This document shows positions 11,381 through 20,785 of a stretch of 64,000 nucleotides of DNA, one piece after another. The notes under the pieces were generated by a model. It did not search any database, had not been told where the DNA came from, and saw only the letters and a program-made list of their open reading frames with translations. The position numbers and the translations under genes are program-made. Source of the DNA: Nitrosovibrio sp. Nv4 (GTDB taxonomy: Bacteria; Pseudomonadota; Gammaproteobacteria; Burkholderiales; Nitrosomonadaceae). Numbering within the stretch: the first letter of the stretch is position 1; each line of letters opens with the position of its first letter. Location: contig CAMAPK010000007.1 of NCBI GenBank assembly GCA_945860135.1, forward strand, positions 25,901-89,900, in the 5' to 3' direction.

Positions 11381-11403
11381 GTTTCCAGAATAACTACCCT
11401 TAC

Positions 11404-11500
11404 TCAGGCTTGTCCGTTCTTGCGACAACGCGCCATAAAGCCCATCAGGCCCAGACCCGCCAGAAACATGGCATAGGTTTCTGGCTCGGGGACGGGCATG
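11404..11500 (-). pseudogene. Orphan PEP-CTERM sorting tail (gene remnant)
   Basis: Minus strand reads PVPEPETYAMFLAGLGLMGFMARCRKNGQA*; no intact upstream ORF in frame. Confidence 0.75.
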
Positions 11501-11842
11501 GCCGTTGATCACGACCTCGTAGCGCTAGCCGTCGCAGTAGAGCCGGTGTGCCGGACCGGGTTTCTTCATACCGGCGTGGGAGAAGATGTGGCCAGATACT
11601 TATCTGGAGCTTCATTTTTGCACTATGTCCCCGAAGCAATCTAAAAAAACATTTTGGATTATGGAAAAGGTGAATCAAGCTCGAATTGGTGAAACATTGT
11701 GTATGCAAACTAGCTTGATGGATATCTCGGAAATTATTTTCCCAGGTCTATACGTTTAGATAGTGCTGCAGTGGAGTGGCGCAACTGCATCACAGATACA
11801 GATTGAATCTTTCTGAGTTTTGTTTATCAAAGAGGTGCTTCG

Positions 11843-12166
11843 ATGGCTCAGCAGATAGCGAATATTGCAATTACCTACTGGCAACCCCAGAGCAAACGAG
11901 CGAAAAAGCCACGAAAGGAGATTCCTGACGACGGCACGGCTATCAGCCGCATAATTGGAAATATAGCGCTTTCACGCGAACATAAAGACGAATTCACAAT
12001 AGAACTGTGGCCGCATTTTTACTCGGATCTGGATGGGTTGAATCTAGATCCAAAAGAAGTCGATGACGGAGATTCTATCGAATATGACTTTAACGGGGAG
12101 CGGAAACTGATAACCTTCGAGCAGTTCGGCAATATGGTTTCCGATTACAGGAACAGTAAAAAATAA
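11843..12166 (+). CDS. Hypothetical protein (107 aa)
   Basis: Acidic/soluble ORF MAQQIANIAITYW...DYRNSKK with GAGGTG RBS upstream; no family recognised. Confidence 0.6.
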   Translation: MAQQIANIAITYWQPQSKRAKKPRKEIPDDGTAISRIIGNIALSREHKDEFTIELWPHFYSDLDGLNLDPKEVDDGDSIEYDFNGERKLITFEQFGNMVSDYRNSKK

Positions 12167-12229
12167 AATCAGGTTGGCCAGGCTAGCTGAAATCAGTTCA
12201 TACAGATTCATTTGCGTAAATCGCAACAA

Positions 12230-12265
12230 TAAAAAACAAACGGGAGCCGCAGCCCCCGTCAGTGT
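12230..12265 (-). terminator. Terminator of FxDxF PEP-CTERM gene
   Basis: Minus strand ACGGGGGCTGCGGCTCCCGTTTGTTTTTTATTG. Confidence 0.7.
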
Positions 12266-12286
12266 TTCTAGAATGACTACCTTTTA

Positions 12287-12880
12287 TCAGGCCTGTCCAT
12301 TCTTGCGACGACGCGCCATGAAACCCATCAGGCCAAGACCTGCCAGGAACATGGCGTAGGTTTCGGGTTCGGGTACGGGTGAAGTATTCGATACTTCGGG
12401 TGGAGGCACGATATTCAATACTCCCGCATATGAGCCGCCAAATAAACCAGCAACCGTTCCCTTGATTTGAAGGGTGTAAGTGCCGGCATCTAATGTCAAT
12501 GGATTTAAAACCACAGTTGTTGCAGATACTGTCGGGCTGTAGTTAACAGTAGTCCCCCATGCCTGCATAAGCGTACCAGGAGCAACTGGGCCAGTCTCAT
12601 GCGTGCTACCAATGTATAGACGAGCTCTAAGGTCAGTGAGGCCCAATATAGTGCCCAAGTTTATTGACGAAGTGACCGAGTTCGCAGAACCATCGGGAAT
12701 CGTAAAGATAAAATCATCCCAAAATGTAGAACCTGAAGATGCGCTAGCGAATGAGTTGCCGTACGTGAGCGAAGTTGGCAAAGGCCCAACACTAAGGTTG
12801 GTAATGGTGTCAGCGAAAGCGCTCACGCTGGAAATGCAAAATACAGCTGCCAAGATGATGTTTCTAACAAATGTATTCAT
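12287..12880 (-). CDS. FxDxF family PEP-CTERM protein
   Basis: Signal peptide; FWDDFIF motif; C-terminal PVPEPETYAMFLAGLGLMGFMARRRKNGQA. Confidence 0.88.
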   Translation of the reverse strand: MNTFVRNIILAAVFCISSVSAFADTITNLSVGPLPTSLTYGNSFASASSGSTFWDDFIFTIPDGSANSVTSSINLGTILGLTDLRARLYIGSTHETGPVAPGTLMQAWGTTVNYSPTVSATTVVLNPLTLDAGTYTLQIKGTVAGLFGGSYAGVLNIVPPPEVSNTSPVPEPETYAMFLAGLGLMGFMARRRKNGQA

Positions 12881-13134
12881 GATTGAAACTCCTTGGTGGC
12901 ATCAAAGCTGGACTGTCCGGTTCCGACTCGTCACAACAGGTCAGAGTCGTGAACTCTGGTGAGAATAATATAATGGAGGCATATGTCAGCTAATGCCTTG
13001 CGATAATTCGAAAACATAAGCCTTTCGTATCATTTTCAGTATCGAAAACAAGTGGTGAGGCAGAGAGCACAATGTCGAATGCGATCGGACTTATTATAGA
13101 AGCCGACAATATCAATCCTAATAACTCTTCCTAT

Positions 13135-13165
13135 AAAAAACGGGGGCCACAACCCCCGTCAGCGT
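13135..13165 (-). terminator. Terminator of PEP-CTERM metalloprotease gene
   Basis: Minus strand GACGGGGGTTGTGGCCCCCGTTTTTTATAGG. Confidence 0.8.
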
Positions 13166-13186
13166 TTCCAGAATGACTACCTTTTA

Positions 13187-14206
13187 TCAGGCCTGTCCAT
13201 TCTTGCGACGACGCGCCATGAAACCCATCAGGCCAAGACCTGCCAGGAACATGGCGTAGGTTTCAGGTTCGGGGATGGGAGCAGTGAGGTTATAGCCGAT
13301 GACGTCAAGCGCCGTTTGTTCAACCGTGCCGTAGTTGATCAACAAACCGGGCGTACCGTAGGCATCCTGCACCCGGGCCGTGTGTGCGCCAACGCTCCAC
13401 CAATCACCGTAGTCACTAGCCTGACTGAAGCGCGCCAACATCGTCGCGCCGCCATCGATCGAGAAGTAGGCGTCATCACCCGTGGTAGTGAAGGTCCGAT
13501 TGCCGCTGGAGTCATAACGGAACAAGTCTTCGGGCCGGATATATTGCAGGGTCGAGCCCACGGACGAACCGATACCGAGCACTTCGTCGATCTCATGCAT
13601 GACGACTGAATTCATGTCGTACAAGCCTGCGCCGATGCCGTCGAGTCGAGTCGAGTCGACCAGGCCGAGGTTGATGCCGATGGTCCCGGCAAAACTGTCG
13701 GGTGTCGTGCCGCACCCCAGACTGACCGCCAAGCAGTTTGCATACGAGATTATGAGGTGGTTATCGCCCGTCGCCGGGTCGCTGGGGCCAGAGGAGATGT
13801 GGCTCAGCGCCGTGTTGTCGTTGACAGTCGTTTTGTCGGCGTTCAATGCATTGTAATACGTCCTGTAACGCACTTCTTCGATCCACGTGGTACTCTGCCC
13901 AAGGCCGCTATTCATGCTGTTGAACTTGATATTCACCGTAATGGGGTCGCTGAATAGCAATGCGAACTGGCCGATCGCGTTGTTCACGGTCGCCTGCTGG
14001 GAGGCGTTGTAGCTTGCATCGAATGTGGGAATGATCACCAAGGCATGGGCTGGCAACGAAACCCCGCCAATCAGACAGGCAGACACGGAAACCAGTAGTG
14101 CCTTTGGGATTCGACGTTCGCGTCGACTTCCGAATTTAGTCGCACTCATATAGGAATAAATTGATTTCAAATCGGCACCAAAATAACGCTCTGCAACCTG
14201 CACCAA
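13187..14206 (-). CDS. PEP-CTERM metalloprotease-like protein (NF038122-like)
   Basis: Signal peptide, MHEIDEVLGIGS metalloprotease-like motif, PEP-CTERM tail; likely start internal (MSATKFGSRRERR, ~14149). Confidence 0.75.
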   Translation of the reverse strand: MVQVAERYFGADLKSIYSYMSATKFGSRRERRIPKALLVSVSACLIGGVSLPAHALVIIPTFDASYNASQQATVNNAIGQFALLFSDPITVNIKFNSMNSGLGQSTTWIEEVRYRTYYNALNADKTTVNDNTALSHISSGPSDPATGDNHLIISYANCLAVSLGCGTTPDSFAGTIGINLGLVDSTRLDGIGAGLYDMNSVVMHEIDEVLGIGSSVGSTLQYIRPEDLFRYDSSGNRTFTTTGDDAYFSIDGGATMLARFSQASDYGDWWSVGAHTARVQDAYGTPGLLINYGTVEQTALDVIGYNLTAPIPEPETYAMFLAGLGLMGFMARRRKNGQA

Positions 14207-14597
14207 TGCCTGGCTTCAGCACATGAATTCGTAAGTTAACCGGACACTATTGACTGTCAATCCACCATCAACTTATGTTTTGCAGCATACAGCAGTTGTT
14301 CCATCAGTATGTGATAAGTATATGATTTGTAATGATCTGAACGGACTATCACTGTTTACAGGTAACGAGAGAGGACTCCAAGTCAGCGTTGCGCCAGATC
14401 GGGCAGTTTTCTTTTGTGGAATTTTTCCGCTGAAATTTCAGAACAGGAAATCTAGGGGTGTGGCTCACTTTGAAAAAAGCGGGTATAAAATGACTTATTG
14501 CAGAACGCACCACATATGTGGCGCGGGTATTAGCCGACAATGGCGGTTTAGCGTCCGAATCGAAGTCGTGGCTTCAGTGGGGCTGCGGTATCTTTTC

Positions 14598-15722
14598 CTA
14601 TTGTCCGTCCCCCGGTTCGGTCGAACTCCGATTGGCCTCGGTCTTCAGCTTCGGCTTTTCAGCCCCGGCCCTATCGGGTTGAGTCAGTTGCCGGGATTCT
14701 TTTTCCATCTCAAGAGCGTCGAGAATCGGTGCGGTCTTCCCGGCGCGCAATCCCTCCGCCAGAGCGCGTGAGGCATCTCTGCGGCGCTCGGCATAATGGC
14801 GCAGCACTTCCACTGCAGCGGCGGAAGGTAAAGCAGGATCGGGCGGGAGGTGGGACAACTGTTCGAAGCTCTCTTCGTAACGGTCGCCAACAGCCGTGTC
14901 GATGCGGCCTGCCAGCTCGTCGAAAGAAATGCTGCCGCGCTTGCCTTCATCAAGTATGTTCTGCCATGCATGGCTGATTGCAGCATCGTCCCGCAGAAAC
15001 TCCCCAATCTCCCTGCGCATCAGGACTTCTTCGCTCCAGCGGTAAGCGGGTGCCGGAATCTGGCTGATCAGGATGGCGATTGCCAAGACAAAAGCATTCC
15101 CAGCGAACAGACGGCTACGCTGGGATACGCGCTTCGTCAGATCGATTGGCCGCGCCAATATTATCCCGCCCAGTATCCCGGCGATGAATCCGCCAATATG
15201 CGCGGCGTTGTCAATACCGGTCACTAAAAGGCCGAGGCCAATAGTGATTGCGGCAAAACCGGCGGCTCCCCAGAATAACCAGCGGAATTCATGTGGATGA
15301 AGATTGCCGCGCTCACGCCAAAGAAATGCCAGCAGGGCGCCATAAACGCCAAAAATGGCACCGGACGCACCGCCCGACACCGCCAACCCTTGATGTGCAA
15401 CCAGCGACAGCAAATTGCCCGCCAAACCGCTGCAAAAATAGATGCCCGCGAACCTGGCGTGTCCGTACATGCGCTCGACCAGTTGTCCGCCATCCCACAG
15501 CGCCCAGAGGAAAAACTGATGGCGCAGGAAAACAGTGGTCGACGAGTCGATGATCCGGAATAGATATTCCATTTCCCGCTCTGTCAGAATGATGGGATTC
15601 TTCATAACGTATGCGTATTCTTTTATGCCTTGTTCTGGCTGCTGCCATATCCCGGCTACAGCTACCGGCACTTCATGCTTCCTCTGAATCTGCAAATTCA
15701 GGCTATTGTCGGTGTATTGCAT
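14598..15722 (-). CDS. Rhomboid-family membrane protein, N-terminus atypical/chimeric
   Basis: GASGAIFG and NAAHIGGFIAGILGG rhomboid motifs; N-terminal LTEREMEYLFRIIDSSTTVFLRHQFFLWA is not rhomboid-like; likely start ~15605. Confidence 0.7.
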   Translation of the reverse strand: MQYTDNSLNLQIQRKHEVPVAVAGIWQQPEQGIKEYAYVMKNPIILTEREMEYLFRIIDSSTTVFLRHQFFLWALWDGGQLVERMYGHARFAGIYFCSGLAGNLLSLVAHQGLAVSGGASGAIFGVYGALLAFLWRERGNLHPHEFRWLFWGAAGFAAITIGLGLLVTGIDNAAHIGGFIAGILGGIILARPIDLTKRVSQRSRLFAGNAFVLAIAILISQIPAPAYRWSEEVLMRREIGEFLRDDAAISHAWQNILDEGKRGSISFDELAGRIDTAVGDRYEESFEQLSHLPPDPALPSAAAVEVLRHYAERRRDASRALAEGLRAGKTAPILDALEMEKESRQLTQPDRAGAEKPKLKTEANRSSTEPGDGQ

Positions 15723-15834
15723 GACAGGATAATTAAGATGGTGTTACAGATTTGTGAACATTGCATAGGCCGAAGCGCTCATGGAAACTGGCAAACAGGC
15801 CTCTGCAGCAGCGCAACAACTGCCGGATTCAGGA

Positions 15835-16464
15835 TTAAGGAACAGCAGCGCCTGCGGACGGCGCAACCGGCGGCTGTGGTTCTGCGGGTGGTTTCGGTGG
15901 TGGGGGTGGTGGGGGTGGTGGTGGTTGCGGCTGCGGGTTCGACTGGGGTTGCGGCGTATTGCCCGCAGCGCCCGGCAAATAGACAAATTTCCAGTCCTTG
16001 TAACTCGCCGCATCGCTGAAAGAGTCGTAACGTTCCGGGAAACCAGTCCGTTTGATCGGCTTCTGCGCCGACAAGCTATAGACTCCGGTAATGCCAATCC
16101 CGGGTTGCCTGACCAGTCCCCACTCGGCACTGCCTGTCATCGGGTCGAAAAAGATTTTGCGCAAATGCCGCTTGACCATGGGGAAACGATCGTCCACCAG
16201 CAATTTCTCCAGAGTATCCGGATAGCGCTTGGGTATTCCCGGCGTACTTTCGTAGTACGACCCGATCGCCTGCCTGAACTGGTCGCCCACGAACATCAGT
16301 TCTTTTTCCTTGTCCCGCCATGCTTCGGTGCGCCATACCAGTCCTGCGCCAGCCAGCGCGATGCCGGCCAGCGCGACCGCAAACAGCATCCAGATATAAG
16401 TGAAGCCCCTCGCCCTGCGCATCCCGCAGCATACCCCGCTTGTTGGCCTGCCGGCTGTCACCAT
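15835..16464 (-). CDS. Type II secretion pseudopilin-like protein with polyproline tail
   Basis: RARGFTYIWMLFAVALAG prepilin-like N-term; C-terminal QPQPPPPPPPPPPKPPAEPQPP. Confidence 0.78.
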   Translation of the reverse strand: MVTAGRPTSGVCCGMRRARGFTYIWMLFAVALAGIALAGAGLVWRTEAWRDKEKELMFVGDQFRQAIGSYYESTPGIPKRYPDTLEKLLVDDRFPMVKRHLRKIFFDPMTGSAEWGLVRQPGIGITGVYSLSAQKPIKRTGFPERYDSFSDAASYKDWKFVYLPGAAGNTPQPQSNPQPQPPPPPPPPPPKPPAEPQPPVAPSAGAAVP

Positions 16465-16907
16465 GTCTCGTACAATGTTCCGTCCTTTGCCGTTTCCGCT
16501 GAACCGCTGCGCACGTCGTAAACGCCTTCGGTATCATCGGGCGGGGAAATCACCACCCAGGTTGCCGCGCTTTCCGTCAACGGATCAACCGGAATGGCAC
16601 GCAGGTAGCGCCTCTGCGCCAGTTCGTCCAGATCGACCGGGTATTTGCCGGTATCGCTGTAGAATTTGTCGATGGCATCGCGCATGATGTTGAGATCCTG
16701 CCGCAATACCGTCTCTTTGGACCGGTCCAGCGAATTGAAATATCTGGGCGCGACGATACTGAGCAGGGTCGCAATGATCGCCATTACGACCAGCAGTTCT
16801 ATCAGCGTAAAACCGCGGCAATTCCGGTTCAATTTCGGCAGCATGACCTGGTCGAATTTCCCGCTGCCTGATTCACTGATACTGCAACTGGCACAAGCTG
16901 TGCGCAT
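16458..16907 (-). CDS. GspG-like pseudopilin
   Basis: CRGFTLIELLVVMAIIATLLSIVAPRYF type III prepilin signal. Confidence 0.88.
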   Translation of the reverse strand: MRTACASCSISESGSGKFDQVMLPKLNRNCRGFTLIELLVVMAIIATLLSIVAPRYFNSLDRSKETVLRQDLNIMRDAIDKFYSDTGKYPVDLDELAQRRYLRAIPVDPLTESAATWVVISPPDDTEGVYDVRSGSAETAKDGTLYETW

Positions 16908-16913
16908 CTTCGC

Positions 16914-17453
16914 TCACCATCTGTCGTAGGGAATGCCATTCAAACCGGTCTGGCGCGAACGTGAATACACATCAAACACATCGTCCCCTTCCTGCGGATC
17001 GTCCGGCGGACTTTCGTAAGCGCGCTTGCCCCAGGTATCCGCATTGGATAATGCGGGCTCGGCGGACATCGGGTCGCGCGGCAATCGTCTCAGAAAATAG
17101 ATCTTGCGCGATGCCGGATCCTTGATGTCGGGCACGCCTTCGACCAGGTCCTCCAGTCTGCGCGGGTAGTCCGTTGCGTCCGCTTTCCTGGCAACGCGCC
17201 CTTCGTTCACTGCGCGCTTGTAGGCATCGATCGCTTCGCGGATTTGCCGCAATCCCGCCCGCAGCTCCTGTTCCTTCTCGCGCTGCACATTGAGTTCATA
17301 CAGGGGCATGGCCGAAGAGGCCAGTACTGCCATGATGGCCACAACGATCATCAGCTCGACCAGAGTGAAGCCGCGGCTGCCTGCTGGGTTCGTTACGGGA
17401 TTCGTTGCGGGATGCGTCACCGGAGAAACCGCTGCCGGGTTCATTTTCACCAT
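16914..17453 (-). CDS. GspG/PulG-like pseudopilin
   Basis: SRGFTLVELMIVVAIMAVLASSAMP prepilin signal. Confidence 0.88.
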   Translation of the reverse strand: MVKMNPAAVSPVTHPATNPVTNPAGSRGFTLVELMIVVAIMAVLASSAMPLYELNVQREKEQELRAGLRQIREAIDAYKRAVNEGRVARKADATDYPRRLEDLVEGVPDIKDPASRKIYFLRRLPRDPMSAEPALSNADTWGKRAYESPPDDPQEGDDVFDVYSRSRQTGLNGIPYDRW

Positions 17454-17457
17454 GCCG

Positions 17458-19701
17458 TCATCGAATCTCGATGTTCACGGCGGGCGGCAACGGAATTTGC
17501 AGGGCGGGGTCCACGTTCTCGCCCTGCAGCGTGAGTTTCTGGACGGAGACCTGCGTCGCACCCGGTTTCTGGGCAATGACCCTGAACTGTAGTTCCGCGG
17601 AGCCTCCTCCCTTGCCCAGCTTCAACAGCCGGGTTCCGGATTTCTCTCCGGCATCAAGCGCTTCGAGCGCAGTCGCGTCATAGCTCAGTTCCAGTTCCGC
17701 GGCCGGCAGATTCTCGCCGCCTGCCAGGCTGACACTGACCGCGAATGGCTTGCCGGGCGACACTTCCGACGGCGCCAGCAAAGCCAGGCTGGGCTGTGCA
17801 GACCCGGCAGCGGCTGCCGGCGGCTGGGAGTCATCGGCTGGAGCGGCCTCGCCTGCGGAAACCTTTGCGCCTCCCGTGGAGGAGGATGCCATCGACAGTG
17901 AGCGCGCCGCCACCTTGCCGGTGGTCATGAGCGGCATCCCTATGGCATTTTCGGTGCCAAAATGGAACTCGCTGTCCAGCTTTGCGGGCCGTGCGATATT
18001 GCGCACGATGCGCGGCGTAATCAGCAGTGCGATTTCGGTTTTGGTGCGTTGATAGGTTGGATTCGAAAACAGTCTGCCGATCCCTGGCAAGTCTCCAAAC
18101 CCGGGCAGCTTGGAAAAAGTGGTGCGCTCATCGTCGGTGATCAATCCTGCCAGCACCTGTGTTTCACCGTCTTTCAGCGAGAGCGTGGTCGCTGCGGTAC
18201 GGGTGCCCACCTGATAAGCAAGCCCCCCCCCGGTGATCGGCACTTCCTTGACAATATTGCTGACTTCGAGACTGACCACAATCGACACTTCATTCTGCAG
18301 TGAAATGGTGGGCTCAACATCCAGTTTGAGTCCCACCTCAAGATAAGTTACCGTTGAGGTAATGACGCCGGTGGCAGTAGCGGCAGAAGTGACAACCGGC
18401 ACCTTGTCGCCGATGAGCACCTTCGCCTTGTCGCGGTTCCTGACCCGGATGCGCGGATTGGCAAGCACGTTGACGATGGAACCCGTTTGCTTGAAATTGG
18501 CGATCATCGCCGGATTGATGATGGTTCCGACCAGCCCTTTGCTGCTGATACCGCCGCCGTTTATCTGGTCTTGACTGATCTCGAAATTTGCCCCAATCGG
18601 CAGACCGCCCATGGGGGTATTGAGCATTTTGATCGACGCCTGATTGGGAAACTGCACACCCAGATTGAGCAGGTCATTGCGCGCGATTTCCAATACCTCG
18701 ACTTCCAGCATGACTTCGGGATCGGCCAGATCGTTCAGCGCCAACAGCCGTTCGACCAGACGAATCGCCTCCGGCGTATCTTTCATGACAAACAGATTCA
18801 GCTTCTCATCCACGTGAATATCCTTGGTCTTGACCAGCCCCCTGACCATGGCAACCATCTGTTTTACGTCCACGTTGGCAACGTAGAAACTGCGCAGCAT
18901 CAATTCCTGGTATTCCTTCTGCTTGGCGGGCGTGTTCGGATAAATCAGCACCGAATTGTCGTTGAGCACTTTATGCGTAAGTTGATTGGTCACGAGCAGC
19001 AGCTTGAACACATCCTCGATGTGATTGTTGCGGATAAAGATGGTGGTTTTGGTGTCTTGCTTGACGTCCTTGTCGAACACGAAGTTGATTCCCGACGTGC
19101 GCGCCATGATCTCGAAGATGGATTTCAGGCCGGTGTCGCGAAACTCCAGCGTGATCGGCTGCTTGAAAGCCGTTTTCAGCGCCGGTTCTATTTTATCGAC
19201 ATGCAATCCCAGTTCGGTGAGCCGTTTTATCAACTGCCGGGCGTCGGCCTGCATCGGATTCTCCTGCATCACCAACCGGATTTTGGCTTCCGCGCCGCTA
19301 TGATCCTCTCTGTCCAGCAATTCTCCCGCTTGTTTGAGCAAGGCAACATGGCGGCGATCCATGTCGATTGCCTCCTGGCCTGCCTGCGCGCGTTCGTCGC
19401 GCGGGTTCATCTCGAGCACCCGGCGATATCCCTGCGCAGCAGCTTCCAGATCGCCAGCTGCTCTGGCATTGTCAGCCTCGAACAGCATGCGTCTGGCTAC
19501 TGCCTCGCGCTGGCGCGCCAGCACCGCGCGAATCTCGAGATTGTCCGGTTCCTCCTTCGCCGCTTTTTCCAGGCTGGCGAGGCCGGTATCCAGCTTGCCC
19601 TCGGTGATGAGCCGCTTACCTTCGACGAAAGCCTTGTTCGACGCGCAGCCGACAAAGGTGGCCAGCAGCATGACGACTGCGATGTATCTTGCAATTCTCA
19701 T
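17458..19701 (-). CDS. gspD: GspD/PilQ-type secretin with C-terminal cohesin-like domain
   Basis: TPR-like N-term lipoprotein, STN and N-domains, secretin VPVVTS...VGLKLDVEPTI, C-terminal ~90 aa APSEVSPGKPFAVSVSLAGG cohesin-like module. Confidence 0.88.
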   Translation of the reverse strand: MRIARYIAVVMLLATFVGCASNKAFVEGKRLITEGKLDTGLASLEKAAKEEPDNLEIRAVLARQREAVARRMLFEADNARAAGDLEAAAQGYRRVLEMNPRDERAQAGQEAIDMDRRHVALLKQAGELLDREDHSGAEAKIRLVMQENPMQADARQLIKRLTELGLHVDKIEPALKTAFKQPITLEFRDTGLKSIFEIMARTSGINFVFDKDVKQDTKTTIFIRNNHIEDVFKLLLVTNQLTHKVLNDNSVLIYPNTPAKQKEYQELMLRSFYVANVDVKQMVAMVRGLVKTKDIHVDEKLNLFVMKDTPEAIRLVERLLALNDLADPEVMLEVEVLEIARNDLLNLGVQFPNQASIKMLNTPMGGLPIGANFEISQDQINGGGISSKGLVGTIINPAMIANFKQTGSIVNVLANPRIRVRNRDKAKVLIGDKVPVVTSAATATGVITSTVTYLEVGLKLDVEPTISLQNEVSIVVSLEVSNIVKEVPITGGGLAYQVGTRTAATTLSLKDGETQVLAGLITDDERTTFSKLPGFGDLPGIGRLFSNPTYQRTKTEIALLITPRIVRNIARPAKLDSEFHFGTENAIGMPLMTTGKVAARSLSMASSSTGGAKVSAGEAAPADDSQPPAAAAGSAQPSLALLAPSEVSPGKPFAVSVSLAGGENLPAAELELSYDATALEALDAGEKSGTRLLKLGKGGGSAELQFRVIAQKPGATQVSVQKLTLQGENVDPALQIPLPPAVNIEIR

Positions 19702-20219
19702 CGAATGTTCCCTGCTGCCCCGCCCGCGATAATGAGCGTTTGTTTTGCACCCAGCGGCAGATAAGTAAATGTGATCATCTGATCGCTCACTTCATCCACT
19801 CGATAGCGGTTGTCGATGTTCTCTCCCTGTTTGACAATGTAATTACGATCCGACAGCGATAGAAACACCCGTGTTTCCTCCCCTTCCATCACTTTGCCGA
19901 GGTATTTGAACAGCAGCGGGGGCGGGGGCGGGGGACCGGATTCTCTGGGAGACGGGGGTGGAGGCGCCCAGGATTTGCGACTGAAAATGTCGCCTGCCTG
20001 CGCGCTGAATTTTCTGCGCTCCAGCCGGCCAAGCTCAAGACCCCTGGTTTCATTCTCCCTGGCACCTGCCTCCGGCTCTCTTGACGGCGCCTGTTCTTCC
20101 GCTGCAGGTTGCCCCGGATCCGCGCCCGCGTCATCTCCGCTCAGCCACTGGGCAGCCAGGAGTGTTGCCAGCAAGGCCCCTCCCAGCAACAGCATACGTT
20201 CTTGCCCGGTTCTTTTCAT
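19698..20219 (-). CDS. Secretion-system inner membrane protein (PilP/GspC-like position)
   Basis: N-terminal TM, proline-rich linker, C-terminal beta-domain LFKYLGKVMEGEETRVFLSLSDRNYIVKQGENI; within operon. Confidence 0.65.
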   Translation of the reverse strand: MKRTGQERMLLLGGALLATLLAAQWLSGDDAGADPGQPAAEEQAPSREPEAGARENETRGLELGRLERRKFSAQAGDIFSRKSWAPPPPSPRESGPPPPPPLLFKYLGKVMEGEETRVFLSLSDRNYIVKQGENIDNRYRVDEVSDQMITFTYLPLGAKQTLIIAGGAAGNIR

Positions 20220-20785
20220 TTCTTGCCTTCGTTCAGGTAAAGACTGAATCTGAGACGCGCTTCCAGCACCTCGGATCCCACGTTTTCGCGCTTGAACGCG
20301 ACATCCACCAGCGCCATTGCAGGAACGGCACGCAGTGCATCGGCGATGAATGCGCGCAATTGCGGGTACCTGCCGCGAACCGGCAATATGATTTCATAAC
20401 GCGCGAGCTTCCAGTCCCTTTCGCGCACCATGCGATATTCGCTGCCGCTGATCTGCACCTCGCGCTGCTCCGCGACCTGCACCAGTTCCTTGATCCACAG
20501 CGGTGATGAATCGATGCGCGGGAAAAAGGCATAAAAAATCTGCAGCGCCTCATCACCTTCCGGTTTCCTGTCCGGCGCCGACACCGGTTCTGTTCGCATG
20601 CGCACCTGCAGCGCTTGCGCTTTGTCCATCAGCTCACTGGATTCTTCGCGGCGTGGCAACACCGCTGCAATAAAAAATACGGCCGAAAATACAAGCAGCC
20701 CGATACCGATTTTTCCAGCCGTGCCGAGCCGCAGCATTTGCCAGCGCGCGCGCAGCAGCGTCTTCTCCAGAATCACTCGATCCAT
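20216..20785 (-). CDS. PilO/GspM-like protein
   Basis: Single N-terminal TM, coiled region, small C-terminal domain; position between PilN-like and PilP-like genes. Confidence 0.65.
   Translation of the reverse strand: MDRVILEKTLLRARWQMLRLGTAGKIGIGLLVFSAVFFIAAVLPRREESSELMDKAQALQVRMRTEPVSAPDRKPEGDEALQIFYAFFPRIDSSPLWIKELVQVAEQREVQISGSEYRMVRERDWKLARYEIILPVRGRYPQLRAFIADALRAVPAMALVDVAFKRENVGSEVLEARLRFSLYLNEGKK

Noticed and set aside
18487-19764. 425-aa plus-strand ORF
   Set aside because: Shadow ORF opposite the gspD secretin; high GC codon bias effect.
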